A stretch of 64,000 nt of DNA from Macrococcus epidermidis (GCF_003259695.1 NZ_PZJH01000001.1:496001-560000), one strand, 5' to 3'; shown: positions 27,680-39,595, numbered from the stretch's first letter. Numbers and translations are program-made. Notes: a model not told the origin generated them from the letters alone.

Positions 27680-29020
27680 GTGAAGCATATTACAAGTTAT
27701 CAGGGAAAAAATATTTTGGTACTTGGTCTCGGGAAAAGTGGTTATGAAACTGCGAAGTTATTACATTTACTTGGAGCGAAAGTAACTGTGAATGATGGCA
27801 AGGATATTAGCTTAACGAATGAAGCGAAAGAATTAGAAGCGCTTGAAATTAAAGTAGTAAGTGGACATCATCCAATTGAGTTATTAGACGGTATTGATCT
27901 TATCGTAAAGAATCCAGGTATACCTTATCGTATTCCTTTTATTCAAGAAGCACTTGACCGTAATATTCAAATTATTACTGAGGTGGAACTTGCATATGAG
28001 ATTAATGAAGGCAAAATCATCGGTATAACAGGAACAAATGGAAAGACGACTGTAACGTCATTGATTGGTGATATGTTCAAGCATAGTAATCAAACAGGAC
28101 TTTTATGTGGAAATATCGGCTTTGTTGCATCTTTAGTTGCACAAAATGCTAAGTCTGAAGATACATTAGTAACAGAACTATCATCATTTCAATTGATGGG
28201 CATCAGACATTTTAAACCACATATTGCTTTAATTACTAATATTTATTCAGCGCATCTGGATTATCATGGCTCGCAAAATGAATATGTCAGTGCAAAATTA
28301 AATATCGTAAAAAATCAGACTGCAGAAGATTATTTAATTTTTAACTTTAAGCAAAAAGAGCTACTTAATAATTTTAAAATTGATAGTCAGATTATTTATT
28401 TCAGTACAGAAGAAAAAGTCAACGGAAGTTATATTGTCGATGGGAAAATTTATTTTCAGGATGAATTTATAATTGGGGTAGATGAAGTGGTGTTACCTGG
28501 TAAACATAATCTTGAAAATATTTTATCAAGTATTGCGGCTGCTAAACTAAGTGACATTCCAAATGAAAGTATTATTGCTACGCTGAAGTCTTTTGAAGGC
28601 ATTAAACATCGATTACAATTTGTGATGACACATGAAAATGTTAAATATTTTAATGATTCAAAAGCAACAAACACTTTAGCAACTACTTTTGCACTGGATG
28701 CATTTCACGCTCCGATTCACTGGCTATGTGGTGGTTTAGATAGAGGGAATGGTTTTGAAGATTTAGATGAACATGTCAGTAATGTAAAACATATGTATAT
28801 TTTTGGTCAGACGACTGAAAAATTAAAGGCATTTGCAGAATTACATCATATACCATATTCAGTTTGCGATGATGTAAAAGATGCAGTAGTGCAAACCAAA
28901 GGTAAAACTGTGGCAGGCGATACGGTACTGTTAAGCCCAGCTTGTGCCAGCTGGGACCAATATCCGACCTATGAAGTTAGAGGAGAAGACTTCATTCAAC
29001 AAGTGAAGTTGCTGCAATAG
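27680..29020 (+). CDS. murD: UDP-N-acetylmuramoyl-L-alanine:D-glutamate ligase
   Basis: MurD adds D-glutamate to UDP-MurNAc-L-Ala in the cytoplasm. The 446-residue protein has an N-terminal uracil-binding domain (ILVLGLGKSGYETAKLL), the ATP loop GITGTNGKTTVTSLIG near 115-130, TELSSFQLMGI, and the C-terminal NDSKATNTLAT and LSPACASWDQY motifs. GTG 27680 follows TTAGGAG inside the mraY 3' end. Confidence 0.96.
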   Translation: MKHITSYQGKNILVLGLGKSGYETAKLLHLLGAKVTVNDGKDISLTNEAKELEALEIKVVSGHHPIELLDGIDLIVKNPGIPYRIPFIQEALDRNIQIITEVELAYEINEGKIIGITGTNGKTTVTSLIGDMFKHSNQTGLLCGNIGFVASLVAQNAKSEDTLVTELSSFQLMGIRHFKPHIALITNIYSAHLDYHGSQNEYVSAKLNIVKNQTAEDYLIFNFKQKELLNNFKIDSQIIYFSTEEKVNGSYIVDGKIYFQDEFIIGVDEVVLPGKHNLENILSSIAAAKLSDIPNESIIATLKSFEGIKHRLQFVMTHENVKYFNDSKATNTLATTFALDAFHAPIHWLCGGLDRGNGFEDLDEHVSNVKHMYIFGQTTEKLKAFAELHHIPYSVCDDVKDAVVQTKGKTVAGDTVLLSPACASWDQYPTYEVRGEDFIQQVKLLQ

Positions 29021-29023
29021 GCT

Positions 29024-29920
29024 ATGGAAGATCAGATTATAGAAACACCTCACTATGTAGAGGAAAAGAAGAAACGTCGCAAACGAAGACAACGTATACA
29101 GCTTACAATATTTTTATCAATCGTAGCAGTAGTTACATTAATTTTACTGTACATGTTTACAAATATTAGTTACGTGAACAAAGTGTCTGTCAATAATACG
29201 GTACTAAATAGCAATGAAACTATTTTAAAGAAAGCTCAAATTTCAAATCGTGACCGAATATACAGTTTAGATACAGGCGAAATATCAAGTAATATTGAAT
29301 ATTTAGATGGTGTAAAATCAGCGACTGTAAAAAGACATTTTCCGAATAATGTATCAATCTTTGTTGATGAATACAATGTAATCGGAGTGATACCAGACGG
29401 AAGCGAATTTCACCCTGTCTTAGAAAATGGTCAGATAATACATCAAATGAATTTTAATAGACCGAGTGACGCACCATTAATCAATAATTTTGGAAAAAAA
29501 GAATTAAACCAACTCGTTAAAGTATTAAATCATACAAAACCGGCGATTGTTAATCAAATTTCAGAAATTAACTTTGTTCCAAATGAACAGTCTTCAGCTC
29601 GTATTCAAATGTTTATGAAAGATGGTATTGAAGTTATTGGAGATTTAAGGACTATGTCTGATAAACTTGATTACTATCCAAGTATGGCTAAAAACATTGA
29701 ACGCGATGAATCTGGTAAAATGATAAAACCAGGCATAATTGATTTAGAAGTCGGCGCTGTATTTATTCCATATGAATCAAAGAAAGCTGAAACACGACGA
29801 CTAGAAATGGAATCAGAAATGAAAGCAAGTGAAGCAAAAGAGAAAGCAAAAGTTGAAAAAGCAGTACAAGATTTACAAAAGCAGTTAAATGACGTAAAAC
29901 AAAGTAACACATCAAATTAA
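29024..29920 (+). CDS. divIB: Cell division protein DivIB (FtsQ family)
   Basis: DivIB is a bitopic divisome protein that partners FtsL and DivIC. The 298-residue protein has a strongly basic cytoplasmic start (KKKRRKRRQR), one transmembrane segment near 27-47, a POTRA domain near 50-120 (VNKVSVNNTVLNSNETI) and a beta domain. The charged helical C-terminal tail (about 255-298) is likely coiled coil. It begins three bases after murD with only a weak ribosome site, suggesting coupling. Confidence 0.92.
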   Translation: MEDQIIETPHYVEEKKKRRKRRQRIQLTIFLSIVAVVTLILLYMFTNISYVNKVSVNNTVLNSNETILKKAQISNRDRIYSLDTGEISSNIEYLDGVKSATVKRHFPNNVSIFVDEYNVIGVIPDGSEFHPVLENGQIIHQMNFNRPSDAPLINNFGKKELNQLVKVLNHTKPAIVNQISEINFVPNEQSSARIQMFMKDGIEVIGDLRTMSDKLDYYPSMAKNIERDESGKMIKPGIIDLEVGAVFIPYESKKAETRRLEMESEMKASEAKEKAKVEKAVQDLQKQLNDVKQSNTSN

Positions 29921-29979
29921 TATGAAAAATATATTGTATTAAACTTTATAAAAAAATTATTTTATTCTGAAAAAAAGCG

Positions 29980-30008
29980 TTTATAGTTTTCTGAATAAAG
30001 TCTATAAT
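29980..30008 (+). promoter_or_regulatory. Candidate ftsA-ftsZ promoter
   Basis: TTTATA (29980-29985) and a perfect TATAAT (30003-30008) are 17 bp apart in the 138-bp gap before ftsA. This would give ftsAZ a promoter separate from the mraZ operon. Confidence 0.55.
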
Positions 30009-30031
30009 GTAATATTGATAGTGTATGTTAA

Positions 30032-31447
<1,416 letters not shown>

Positions 31448-31480
31448 TAATTGGCCACAATTATATAGGAGGAAAATTGA

Positions 31481-32608
31481 ATGTTAGAATTTGAACAGGG
31501 CTTTAATCACTTAGCAACATTAAAAGTAATCGGTGTAGGGGGCGGCGGTAATAACGCTGTAAACCGAATGATCGATCACGGTATGAACAATGTAGAATTT
31601 ATTGCAATCAATACTGATGGCCAAGCTTTAAACTTATCTAAAGCAACTTCTAAAATCCAAATCGGTGAAAAATTAACACGTGGTTTAGGGGCTGGAGCAA
31701 ATCCTGAGATCGGTAAGAAAGCAGCTGAAGAATCACGTGAACAAATTGAAGATGCAATCCAGGGCGCAGATATGGTATTTGTAACTGCCGGTATGGGTGG
31801 CGGAACTGGTACAGGTGCTGCACCAGTTGTAGCTAAAATTGCTAAAGAGATGGGTGCTTTAACAGTTGGTGTCGTTACGCGTCCATTCTCTTTTGAAGGC
31901 CGTAAACGTCAAACACAAGCTGCTGCGGGTGTTGAAGCAATGAAAGCTGCAGTAGATACATTAATCGTTATTCCAAATGATCGCTTATTAGACATCGTTG
32001 ACAAATCAACGCCAATGATGGAAGCATTCAAAGAAGCAGATAATGTATTACGTCAAGGTGTACAAGGTATTTCTGATTTAATCGCAGTATCTGGTGAAGT
32101 AAACTTAGACTTCGCAGACGTTAAGACAATTATGAGTAACCAAGGTTCTGCTTTAATGGGTATCGGTGTATCTAGTGGTGAGAACCGCGCGATCGAAGCA
32201 GCGAAAAAAGCGATTTCTTCTCCATTACTTGAAACATCTATCGTAGGTGCTCAAGGGGTATTAATGAATATTACTGGTGGCGAATCATTAACGTTATTCG
32301 AAGCACAAGAAGCAGCTGATATCGTTCAGGACGCAGCTGACGAAGATGTTAATATGATCTTTGGTACAGTGATTAATCCAGAATTACAAGATGAAATCGT
32401 TGTAACAGTTATTGCAACTGGTTTCAATGACAAACCGACACGTAGTGTAGCTCCAACTGGTTTTGGAACGCCTCAACCACAACGTGAGACACGCTCAGAA
32501 TCAGTTTCTCAACCACAACAAGCACAACCTGAAAGAGAATCAAATAGAGATGATTTAGATGTTCCAGGTTTCTTAAAAGACCGTGGTACACGTCGTCGTA
32601 GAAGATAA
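31481..32608 (+). CDS. ftsZ: Cell division protein FtsZ
   Basis: FtsZ is the tubulin-like GTPase that forms the division ring. The 375-residue protein shows [16 protein letters not shown], the tubulin signature [10 protein letters not shown] near 105-114, NDRLLDI and the T7-loop [12 protein letters not shown] short Gln-rich linker leads to the C-terminal peptide [18 protein letters not shown] that binds FtsA and SepF. ATG 31481 follows AGGAGG. Its transcript ends at the hairpin at 32638-32683. Confidence 0.98.
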   Translation: MLEFEQGFNHLATLKVIGVGGGGNNAVNRMIDHGMNNVEFIAINTDGQALNLSKATSKIQIGEKLTRGLGAGANPEIGKKAAEESREQIEDAIQGADMVFVTAGMGGGTGTGAAPVVAKIAKEMGALTVGVVTRPFSFEGRKRQTQAAAGVEAMKAAVDTLIVIPNDRLLDIVDKSTPMMEAFKEADNVLRQGVQGISDLIAVSGEVNLDFADVKTIMSNQGSALMGIGVSSGENRAIEAAKKAISSPLLETSIVGAQGVLMNITGGESLTLFEAQEAADIVQDAADEDVNMIFGTVINPELQDEIVVTVIATGFNDKPTRSVAPTGFGTPQPQRETRSESVSQPQQAQPERESNRDDLDVPGFLKDRGTRRRRR

Positions 32609-32637
32609 TTCACATAAATAATTGATTGACAATACAT

Positions 32638-32683
32638 CCGAACAAACATAAGTCGCTCTTTGATTTCTGTTTGTTCGGTTTTT
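32638..32683 (+). repeat. Terminator-like copy of a dispersed palindromic repeat, after ftsZ
   Basis: A perfect 11-bp stem (CCGAACAAACA, 32638-32648, with 32668-32678) has a 19-base loop and a T5 tail. The loop contains TCGCTCTTTGATTT (32653-32666), which recurs on the opposite strand at 53482-53495, inside a stem that also begins CCGAACAAA. It probably works as the ftsZ terminator. Confidence 0.75.
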
Positions 32684-32711
32684 ATATAATATGCCATTTT
32701 GGAGGCACTTA

Positions 32712-33500
32712 ATGGAACCATTTCAAAGAATGAAGCATACATATAACGTATCAAATGATTACAATAAAGTGATTGGTATTACGAGTCGACATGGTGGGAT
32801 TAGTGAGTATCCTGAGGGTAGTTTAAACATGGCGTTATATATCGATGATGCGCCGTTTAATGTCCATCATAATCAGGCATTAGTAGCGAATGAAATTGGA
32901 TTTAAGACGAGTGACTGGGTCTTTCCGATTCAAAAGCATGGCAATAATATTCAGGAAGTATTTTTAGAAGACAAAGGGACAAATGTTTTAGAGCTTACAC
33001 CTAAATGGTTAGACGTAGATGGTTTATATACGAATGAAAAAGGTATACTACTAACAATGTGTTTTGCAGATTGTGTACCAGTTTACCTGTATAGTGTTAA
33101 AGATGACTTTATAGCATTGGGACATGCAGGTTGGCGAGGTACAGTCGGTTTAATCGTTGACCGACTTATAAAAGCATATACTGGTAATATAGATGATCTA
33201 AAATGTATCATTGGTCCGTCAGTCACTGCACCCTGTTATGAAGTGAATGATGATATTAAACGACAATTTACTGAACTAAATTTAGAACTAGAAGATTGTT
33301 TCCAAATCAATGAGAATAATATGTTTGATATTAACCTACAGGAAATTAATGCACGTATTGCGATGAATGCAGGAATTAAACAAGAAAACATAACAATCAC
33401 AACACGATGTACATCAACTGAGAATGAAGCATTTTTCTCATATCGTTTAGAAAAAGGTAAAACAGGTAGAATGTTAGCATATATTGGAACGAGGGATTAA
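32712..33500 (+). CDS. pgeF: Multicopper polyphenol oxidase-fold protein (PgeF/YlmD)
   Basis: The laccase-domain family (YfiH/YlmD) includes PgeF, which removes misincorporated L-serine from peptidoglycan precursors in E. coli; other members have purine nucleoside phosphorylase activity. The 262-residue protein has the metal-site motifs FPIQKHGNNI, CFADCVPVYL and LGHAGWRGTVGLI. ATG 32712 is chosen for its TTGGAGG six bases upstream. It starts the pgeF-yggS-sepF-yggT run after ftsZ, the standard Firmicutes order. Confidence 0.88.
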   Translation: MEPFQRMKHTYNVSNDYNKVIGITSRHGGISEYPEGSLNMALYIDDAPFNVHHNQALVANEIGFKTSDWVFPIQKHGNNIQEVFLEDKGTNVLELTPKWLDVDGLYTNEKGILLTMCFADCVPVYLYSVKDDFIALGHAGWRGTVGLIVDRLIKAYTGNIDDLKCIIGPSVTAPCYEVNDDIKRQFTELNLELEDCFQINENNMFDINLQEINARIAMNAGIKQENITITTRCTSTENEAFFSYRLEKGKTGRMLAYIGTRD

Positions 33501-33501
33501 T

Positions 33502-34164
33502 ATGGAAGTTAAGGATAATCTAGAAGTTATCTTAAAAGATATTGAAGAGAGTAAGGCAAATTCACCTTATCATCAAACGCCGACAATTATTGCAGTAACA
33601 AAGTATGTTTCAACAGAACGTGCGAAAGAAGCTATATCTGCTGGAATTAAAGATTTAGGTGAAAATCGAATCGAAGGATTTATTGAAAAAAAAGATAATA
33701 TCGACAACGTGACGATGCATTTCATAGGGTCTTTACAGACGAGAAAAGTTAAAGAAGTCATCAATCAGGTAGATTATATACATTCATTAGATAGAATGAG
33801 CTTGGCTAAAGAAATTCAAAAACGCGCAGATAAAAAAGTGAAATGTTTTATTCAGGTGAATGTAAGTGGAGAAGATAGCAAGCATGGTATTAAACCGGAA
33901 GAATTACAATCATTTACCCAAAGTTTAGCTGAATATGATAACATTGAAGTAGTAGGTTTAATGACAATGGCACCACTTGAGGCCAATGAAACAGAAATTA
34001 GAGCTTACTTTAAACATTTAAAGCAATTACAACTTAAAATTCAAGAATTGGCATTACCACATGCACCATGTACTGAAACTTCAATGGGAATGAGTAATGA
34101 TTACAAAATCGCGATAGAAGAAGGTGCGACGTTTATTCGTATAGGAACGAAACTCGTCGGTTAG
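33502..34164 (+). CDS. ylmE: PLP homeostasis protein (YggS/YlmE family)
   Basis: This family binds pyridoxal phosphate and keeps its cellular level balanced; no reaction is established. The 220-residue single-domain protein has the PLP lysine motif [28 protein letters not shown] and the C-terminal [20 protein letters not shown] motif with its phosphate-binding loop. ATG 33502 follows GAGGG and starts just after the pgeF stop. sepF follows by ten bases. Confidence 0.92.
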   Translation: MEVKDNLEVILKDIEESKANSPYHQTPTIIAVTKYVSTERAKEAISAGIKDLGENRIEGFIEKKDNIDNVTMHFIGSLQTRKVKEVINQVDYIHSLDRMSLAKEIQKRADKKVKCFIQVNVSGEDSKHGIKPEELQSFTQSLAEYDNIEVVGLMTMAPLEANETEIRAYFKHLKQLQLKIQELALPHAPCTETSMGMSNDYKIAIEEGATFIRIGTKLVG

Positions 34165-34174
34165 GAGGGAATTT

Positions 34175-34729
34175 ATGGCTATTAAAGATGTATTTAAAGG
34201 ATTCTTCGTTTATGAAGATGAAGAAGAAGTCGTATATGAAGACAACACACCGAAAAAAGCTGTAGAATCAGTTGAAAGAGAAAAAATTCAGGCAAGTAAT
34301 GACAAAGCAGATAAAAAGATTGTCAAGCAAGAAACGGTGTATCGCACGAAACCTGAACCTGTAAAATCTAAAGTGAAAGTGAATGAGCGCAAAGTGAGTC
34401 AAAACAATGTTGTGAATATGCATGAGCAACCGTCATCAAGTATCTCTAAAGTGTGTTTATTTGAACCACGCGTTTTTAGTGATACACAAGATATTGCAGA
34501 TGAACTTAAAAATCGTCGTGCGACACTTGTTAACTTGCAACGTATCGATAAAATTTCTGCAAAACGTATCATTGATTTTTTAAGTGGAACTGTCTATGCG
34601 ATTGGTGGGGACATTCAACGTATTGGTGCAGACATCTTTTTATGCACACCTGATAATGTTGAAGTAGCTGGATCAATCACTGAAATGTTAGAAGCACCAG
34701 AAGATTATAATGAACACGAGGAGTTTTAA
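34175..34729 (+). CDS. sepF: Cell division protein SepF
   Basis: SepF polymerises into rings that bundle FtsZ and anchors it at the membrane through an N-terminal amphipathic helix ([11 protein letters not shown]). The 184-residue protein has a charged linker at about 20-90 and a C-terminal SepF domain from about 95, with [19 protein letters not shown] and [22 protein letters not shown] 34175 follows TAGGAGG. The stop overlaps the start of the next gene by one base. Confidence 0.95.
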   Translation: MAIKDVFKGFFVYEDEEEVVYEDNTPKKAVESVEREKIQASNDKADKKIVKQETVYRTKPEPVKSKVKVNERKVSQNNVVNMHEQPSSSISKVCLFEPRVFSDTQDIADELKNRRATLVNLQRIDKISAKRIIDFLSGTVYAIGGDIQRIGADIFLCTPDNVEVAGSITEMLEAPEDYNEHEEF

Positions 34730-35022
34730 TGAGTACTTTAGAAATAGTAATTTTGATTATGAACTTTATTCTTAAAGCAATTGATATTTATACAATCGGG
34801 ATGATAATATATTTCTTTATGTCTTGGGTTCCAGGATTAAGAGAATCTGTAATTGGTGAATGGATGGGTAAAATTTATGAACCATTTTTAGAACCATTCA
34901 GACGTATGATACCACCGATTGGTATGTTTGATATTTCAAGCATTGCAGCGCTTATTTTCCTAAAGTTTTTACAAGTTGGTTTAGCTGCAATTTTTAACGC
35001 TATCATACCGTATTTCGCATAA
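34729..35022 (+). CDS. ylmG: YggT family membrane protein (YlmG)
   Basis: The 97-residue protein has two hydrophobic hairpin segments separated by EPFLEPFRRMIPPIGMFDIS, the YggT signature. Family members are linked to membrane and division functions, but the exact role is unknown. It is translationally coupled to sepF and followed by a terminator. Confidence 0.88.
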   Translation: MSTLEIVILIMNFILKAIDIYTIGMIIYFFMSWVPGLRESVIGEWMGKIYEPFLEPFRRMIPPIGMFDISSIAALIFLKFLQVGLAAIFNAIIPYFA

Positions 35023-35026
35023 TCTT

Positions 35027-35054
35027 AAAAATCTCATTGCTATGAGATTTTTTT
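35027..35054 (+). terminator. Terminator after ylmG
   Basis: An 11-bp perfect stem (35027-35037 with 35042-35052) with a four-base loop ends in T7. It lies five bases after the ylmG stop. ylmH begins 25 bp later and could be partly read through. Confidence 0.82.
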
Positions 35055-35078
35055 CATGTCAAAGTAAAAGAGGATATT

Positions 35079-35849
35079 ATGAATTTATATCAGCATTTTC
35101 GAAATGAAGAAATAGAGATTGTAAAGTATTTAGAAAATTTAGTAGAACGGGCAGAATCTCAGTATTCACCTGTTCTAACGCATTTTTTAGATCCACGTCA
35201 GCAGTTTATTTTAACGACGCTTGTTAATCGAACGGAACTGAATGTATCTTTTAATGGCGGGCGTGGTGAGCGTGAGCGTATGCGCGCATTAATTTATCCT
35301 GGTTATCATGAAGTGAGTCCTGAGGATTTTGAATTATCAATCATCGAAATTAAATATGCTGATAAATTTGTAACATTAACACATCGTAATGTGTTAGGTG
35401 CACTTATGTCTATCGGCTTCAAACGTGATTTATTAGGTGATATACTCGTTGGGGACAAGATTCAGTTTGTAATTGCTTCACATTTAAAAGACTTTGTATT
35501 TCAGAATTTAACGAAATTAAAAGGTTCTCGTATTAAGTTATTTGAAATTGACAGAGAAGCAATGGTAGATACTTCCGAACCATTCACTTCAAATCAGTCA
35601 ACAGTTTCTAGTTTACGTCTTGATAATATTGTGGCTTTAATGATTAATAAATCACGTAGTATCGCACAAAAACATATTGAAGCTGAGCACGTAAAAGTGA
35701 ATCATGTTGTTATTGACAAGACAAGTTTCAATGTTGAAACGAATGATTTGATTTCAATAAAAGGATATGGTCGTGGTAGAATAGAAACAATCGGAGATCG
35801 TACGAAGAAGGATAAGATTCGCATAACTTATGGTACGATGTTTAAATAA
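35079..35849 (+). CDS. ylmH: S4-domain RNA-binding protein YlmH
   Basis: YlmH binds RNA and has been linked to ribosome rescue/quality control in Bacillus and to division in other species. The 256-residue protein has an N-terminal region with FLDPRQQFILTTLVNR, a middle domain with HRNVLGALMSIGFKRD and GDILVG, and a C-terminal S4 domain from about 180 (SLRLDNIVALMINKSRSIAQ). ATG 35079 follows AAAGAGGA. divIVA follows by 15 bases. Confidence 0.9.
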   Translation: MNLYQHFRNEEIEIVKYLENLVERAESQYSPVLTHFLDPRQQFILTTLVNRTELNVSFNGGRGERERMRALIYPGYHEVSPEDFELSIIEIKYADKFVTLTHRNVLGALMSIGFKRDLLGDILVGDKIQFVIASHLKDFVFQNLTKLKGSRIKLFEIDREAMVDTSEPFTSNQSTVSSLRLDNIVALMINKSRSIAQKHIEAEHVKVNHVVIDKTSFNVETNDLISIKGYGRGRIETIGDRTKKDKIRITYGTMFK

Positions 35850-35864
35850 ATATGAGGTGACATT

Positions 35865-36359
35865 ATGAAATTTAGTCCGGAAGAAATTCAAAATAAATCA
35901 TTTAATATAGTGCATAAAGGGTTAAATGAAAATGAAGTAAGAGATTATTTGAAATCTTTAAGTGATGAACTTGAAAGAATGCGTCGAGAAAAAAAGATGT
36001 TAGAGCAATTAATTGCTGATAAAGATGAGAATATCACGCGATTTAAAAACGTTGAAAATACCATCTCAGAAGCTTTAATCGTTGCTCAAAAAGCAGGTGA
36101 CGAAATTAAAGCAAGTGCTGGTATGCAGGCTGATGTAATTATCCAGGATGCAAAGAATCACGCAGAACTCATAAAGAAAGATGCGATGCAGCAAGCGAGA
36201 GAAATTGCTTTTCAGACTGAAGATATGAAACGTCAATCAAAAATTTTTAGAGCGCGTTTTAAAATGTTGGTGGAGGCGCAATTAGATCTTCTGAAGAGTG
36301 AAGACTGGGATCATTTATTAAATTATGATTTAGAAATGAAACCATTAGAAGAAGAATAA
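35865..36359 (+). CDS. divIVA: DivIVA, polar/septal scaffold protein
   Basis: DivIVA senses negative membrane curvature and organises septal and polar proteins. The 164-residue protein has the N-terminal membrane-binding domain (FSPEEIQNKSFNIVHKGLNE) and a long coiled coil at about 30-130. It is shorter than the S. aureus protein (about 205), mainly because the disordered C-terminal tail is missing. ATG 35865 follows GAGGTGA. Confidence 0.92.
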   Translation: MKFSPEEIQNKSFNIVHKGLNENEVRDYLKSLSDELERMRREKKMLEQLIADKDENITRFKNVENTISEALIVAQKAGDEIKASAGMQADVIIQDAKNHAELIKKDAMQQAREIAFQTEDMKRQSKIFRARFKMLVEAQLDLLKSEDWDHLLNYDLEMKPLEEE

Positions 36360-36417
36360 TTTAAGAAATTTTATTTATTATTTATTTTCACTTATCAAAT
36401 GAATAAAAACGTGATAG

Positions 36418-36625
36418 TATAAAGAATAATCAAAATAATCATATAGAACCGTATCTATTGATGACATGCACAGCGAATTAGGGTGAGTGGGAGCCTAATC
36501 ATTGATAAATAGATAAGATCAGTCTATATTCAATTAAATATATTAAAGAGAACTCTTAAGTTGAGTTAATTCAGGTGGTACCGCGGATTCGTTCGTCCTG
36601 AAGCAATCAGCTTAAGTGTTTTTTA
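36418..36625 (+). promoter_or_regulatory. T-box riboswitch (isoleucine) upstream of ileS
   Basis: The leader contains the T-box core CAGGTGGTACCGCGG inside a TTCAGG...CCTGAA antiterminator (about 36570-36602). A stem I upstream pairs TATCTATT with AATAGATA. Its internal loop holds GATCAG, placing the isoleucine codon ATC at 36518-36520 as specifier. ACTCTTAAGTTGA upstream of the T-box can pair with TCAGCTTAAGTGT before a T6 run, giving the alternative terminator. Uncharged tRNA-Ile should allow readthrough into ileS. Confidence 0.9.
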
Positions 36626-36646
36626 TTTTTTCAGGAGGAATATATA

Positions 36647-39394
36647 ATGGATTATAAAGACACACTATTAATGCCAAAAACAGATTTTCCAATGCGTGGT
36701 GGATTACCTAACAAGGAACCTCAAATTCAAAGTAGCTGGGATGAAAAAAATCTATATGAAAAATTATTAAAGAAAAATGAAGGTAAAACACCGTATATTC
36801 TACACGATGGACCACCGTATGCGAACGGACAAATTCATATGGGACATGCTTTAAATAAAATTATTAAAGATTTTATCACGCGTTATAAAGCGATGAATGG
36901 TTTTTACACACCTTATGTTCCTGGATGGGATACGCACGGTTTACCGATTGAACAAGCTTTAACTAAAAAAGGTGTTAATCGTAAAGAAATGTCAACGGCT
37001 GAATTCCGTGAATTATGTCGCAAATATGCATTAGAACAAGTTGAATTACAAAAAGCAGACTTCAAACGACTTGGTGTTAATGGCGACTGGGAAAATCCTT
37101 ATATTACTTTACAGGAAAAATTTGAAGCAGAACAAATTCGTCTATTTGGAGATATGGCTAAAAAGGGTTATATCTATAAAGGTAAGAAGCCAGTTTACTG
37201 GTCTCCATCTAGTGAATCATCTTTAGCAGAAGCGGAGATTGAATATCAGGATAAAAAATCTGCATCTATCTATGTTGCATTTGATACAGTTGATGGGCGT
37301 GGCATCGTAGACGCTGGTGTTAAATTTGTAATCTGGACAACTACACCTTGGACAATTCCTGCTAACGTTGCGATCTCTTTAAATCCAGAGTTAACGTATG
37401 TACAAGTAACGATTGAAGGTAACACATATATCGTGGCGCAAGCATTACTTGATAGTGTATGTGAAGCAATTGGCTGGGATAAAGAAAGTGTTGTACTTGA
37501 AAAAGAATTTAAAGGTTCAGAATTAGAGTTGATTGAAACACAGCATCCATTAATTGAAGACAGAAAATCAATCATCATCTTAGGTGATCACGTTACTACA
37601 GATGCTGGGACTGGCTGTGTTCATACTGCACCTGGTCATGGTGAAGATGACTTTATCGTCGGACAAAAATATGACTTACCGGTTATTTCACCAGTTGATG
37701 ATAAAGGTGTATTTACAAAAGAAGCTGGAGAATTTGAAGGATTATTCTATGATAAAGCGAATCCAGTGATCACTGAGCGTTTAAAAGAAGTTGGAGCATT
37801 ATTAAAATTAGATTTCTTCACGCATTCATATCCTCATGACTGGAGAACTAAAAAACCTGTAATCTTCCGTGCAACACCACAATGGTTTGCATCAATCAAT
37901 AAAGTGCGTCAGGATATCTTAAATGCGATCGATGAAACTGAATTTAAAGTGGAATGGGGTAAAACGCGTATTTATAATATGATTCGTGACCGAGGAGACT
38001 GGGTAATTTCACGTCAACGTGTTTGGGGTGTGCCATTACCTGTGTTCTATGCAGAAAATGGTGACATCATTATGGATGAAGCGGTAATTGAACATATTGC
38101 AACTTTATTTGAAGAGCACGGCTCTAACGTATGGTACGAAAGAGAAGCGAAAGATTTATTACCTGAAGGATTTACGCATCCTGGTAGTCCTAATGGCGAA
38201 TTCACGAAAGAAACAGACATTATGGATGTATGGTTCGATTCAGGTTCAAGTCACCGTGGTGTGTTAGAAGCTCGACCTGAATTAACATTCCCTGCCGATA
38301 TGTATTTTGAAGGTAGTGACCAGTATCGTGGATGGTTCAACTCATCAATCACTACAGCTGTTGCTACACGCGGTATGTCACCATATAAGAAATTATTATC
38401 TCATGGTTTCGTCATGGACGGACAAGGCCGTAAGATGAGTAAATCATTAGGAAATACAATTCTACCTGAAAAAGTCGTAAAACAAATGGGTGCTGATATC
38501 ATTCGTCTATGGGTAATGTCTGTAGACTATTTAGCAGACGTACGTATTTCTGATGATATTTTAAAACAAGTATCAGAAGTATACCGTAAAATCCGTAACA
38601 CATTTAAATTCTTATTAGGAAACGTAAATGATTTCAATCCTACAACAGATGCAGTTGCTTATGAAGATTTAAAAGAAATCGATCAGTTTATGTTAAATAA
38701 ATTGTATAATTTTATAAACAATGCACATAATCATTATGAAAATAACGACTATCTTGATATTTATCAGGAATTACAAAACTTTATCAATGTTGAATTAAGT
38801 AACTTCTATTTAGATTACGGTAAAGATATTCTTTACATCGAAGCAGCAGATAGTCACGTTCGTCGTAGCATGCAGACGGTAGTATATGAAGTATTAACTT
38901 CTTTAACGAAAGTTTTAGCGCCAATTATTCCACATACAGCAGAAGAAATCTGGAGTCACACACCACACGTTACTGAAGAAAGTGTTCATTTAACGGATAT
39001 GCCTGCAGTTCATGATGTGGATCAGACATTAATTGAGAAATGGTCTAGATTCTTAGAACTTCGTGATGATGTGCTAAAAGGTATTGAAAACTTACGTAAT
39101 GAAAAAGTAATCGGAAAACCTTTAGAAGCAAAAGTTACTGTATTTACTGAAAATGCTGATGATTTAGCATTGCTTCAATCATTTGATAACTTACATCAAT
39201 TGTTTATCGTTTCACAGGCTAAAGTAAGTGATAGTGCTGTTGGTACGCAATATACAAATTTAAACGTATTAGTAGAACGTGCTGACGGTGAAAAATGTGA
39301 AAGATGCTGGAATTACTCAACTGAAATTACAGCAGGAGATCATGAACACCCACATGTATGTCCAAGATGTTTAAGTGTTTTAGAAAGTAAATAA
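36647..39394 (+). CDS. ileS: Isoleucyl-tRNA synthetase
   Basis: IleRS charges tRNA-Ile and edits misactivated valine. The 915-residue protein has the HIGH-type motif HMGH (about 63-66) in [15 protein letters not shown], a CP1 editing domain ([11 protein letters not shown]), KMSKS at about 596-600, an anticodon domain, and a C-terminal zinc site (Cys884, Cys887, Cys905, Cys908). ATG 36647 follows AGGAGGA and the T-box leader, which controls it. A terminator follows. Confidence 0.98.
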   Translation: MDYKDTLLMPKTDFPMRGGLPNKEPQIQSSWDEKNLYEKLLKKNEGKTPYILHDGPPYANGQIHMGHALNKIIKDFITRYKAMNGFYTPYVPGWDTHGLPIEQALTKKGVNRKEMSTAEFRELCRKYALEQVELQKADFKRLGVNGDWENPYITLQEKFEAEQIRLFGDMAKKGYIYKGKKPVYWSPSSESSLAEAEIEYQDKKSASIYVAFDTVDGRGIVDAGVKFVIWTTTPWTIPANVAISLNPELTYVQVTIEGNTYIVAQALLDSVCEAIGWDKESVVLEKEFKGSELELIETQHPLIEDRKSIIILGDHVTTDAGTGCVHTAPGHGEDDFIVGQKYDLPVISPVDDKGVFTKEAGEFEGLFYDKANPVITERLKEVGALLKLDFFTHSYPHDWRTKKPVIFRATPQWFASINKVRQDILNAIDETEFKVEWGKTRIYNMIRDRGDWVISRQRVWGVPLPVFYAENGDIIMDEAVIEHIATLFEEHGSNVWYEREAKDLLPEGFTHPGSPNGEFTKETDIMDVWFDSGSSHRGVLEARPELTFPADMYFEGSDQYRGWFNSSITTAVATRGMSPYKKLLSHGFVMDGQGRKMSKSLGNTILPEKVVKQMGADIIRLWVMSVDYLADVRISDDILKQVSEVYRKIRNTFKFLLGNVNDFNPTTDAVAYEDLKEIDQFMLNKLYNFINNAHNHYENNDYLDIYQELQNFINVELSNFYLDYGKDILYIEAADSHVRRSMQTVVYEVLTSLTKVLAPIIPHTAEEIWSHTPHVTEESVHLTDMPAVHDVDQTLIEKWSRFLELRDDVLKGIENLRNEKVIGKPLEAKVTVFTENADDLALLQSFDNLHQLFIVSQAKVSDSAVGTQYTNLNVLVERADGEKCERCWNYSTEITAGDHEHPHVCPRCLSVLESK

Positions 39395-39401
39395 TATAGT
39401 G

Positions 39402-39440
39402 ATTCCCGAGCGTACTGATGTAAGTGCGTTCGGGATTTTT
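39402..39440 (+). terminator. Terminator after ileS
   Basis: A stem of about 14 bp with GU wobbles (ATCCCGAACGCAC-type right arm, 39423-39436) is followed by a T run. It lies just after the ileS stop. Confidence 0.82.
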
Positions 39441-39565
39441 AATTGTTAATCTCATTAACTTGTTTCGTAATCATTTAAAAAAATTTTTAAAATAAAATAT
39501 TATAATTATATTATGTAAACTAATATTGACATTCAAAAACAAAAACAGACTTACTCATAAAAATG

Positions 39566-39574
39566 TGTTAAAAT
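39566..39574 (+). promoter_or_regulatory. Candidate extended -10 promoter of lspA
   Basis: TGTTAAAAT is an extended -10 (TGnTAAAAT) about 20 bp before the lspA start. A TTGACA at 39526-39531 is too far away to pair with it, so the assignment is tentative. Confidence 0.35.
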
Positions 39575-39595
39575 ACTAAAGATTGGAGTGAAATT

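Noticed and set aside
32509-32754. Open frame opposite the ftsZ 3' end, 81 codons
   Set aside because: It is antisense to ftsZ and pgeF, has no ribosome site, and runs through the terminator hairpin; a shadow of the real genes.
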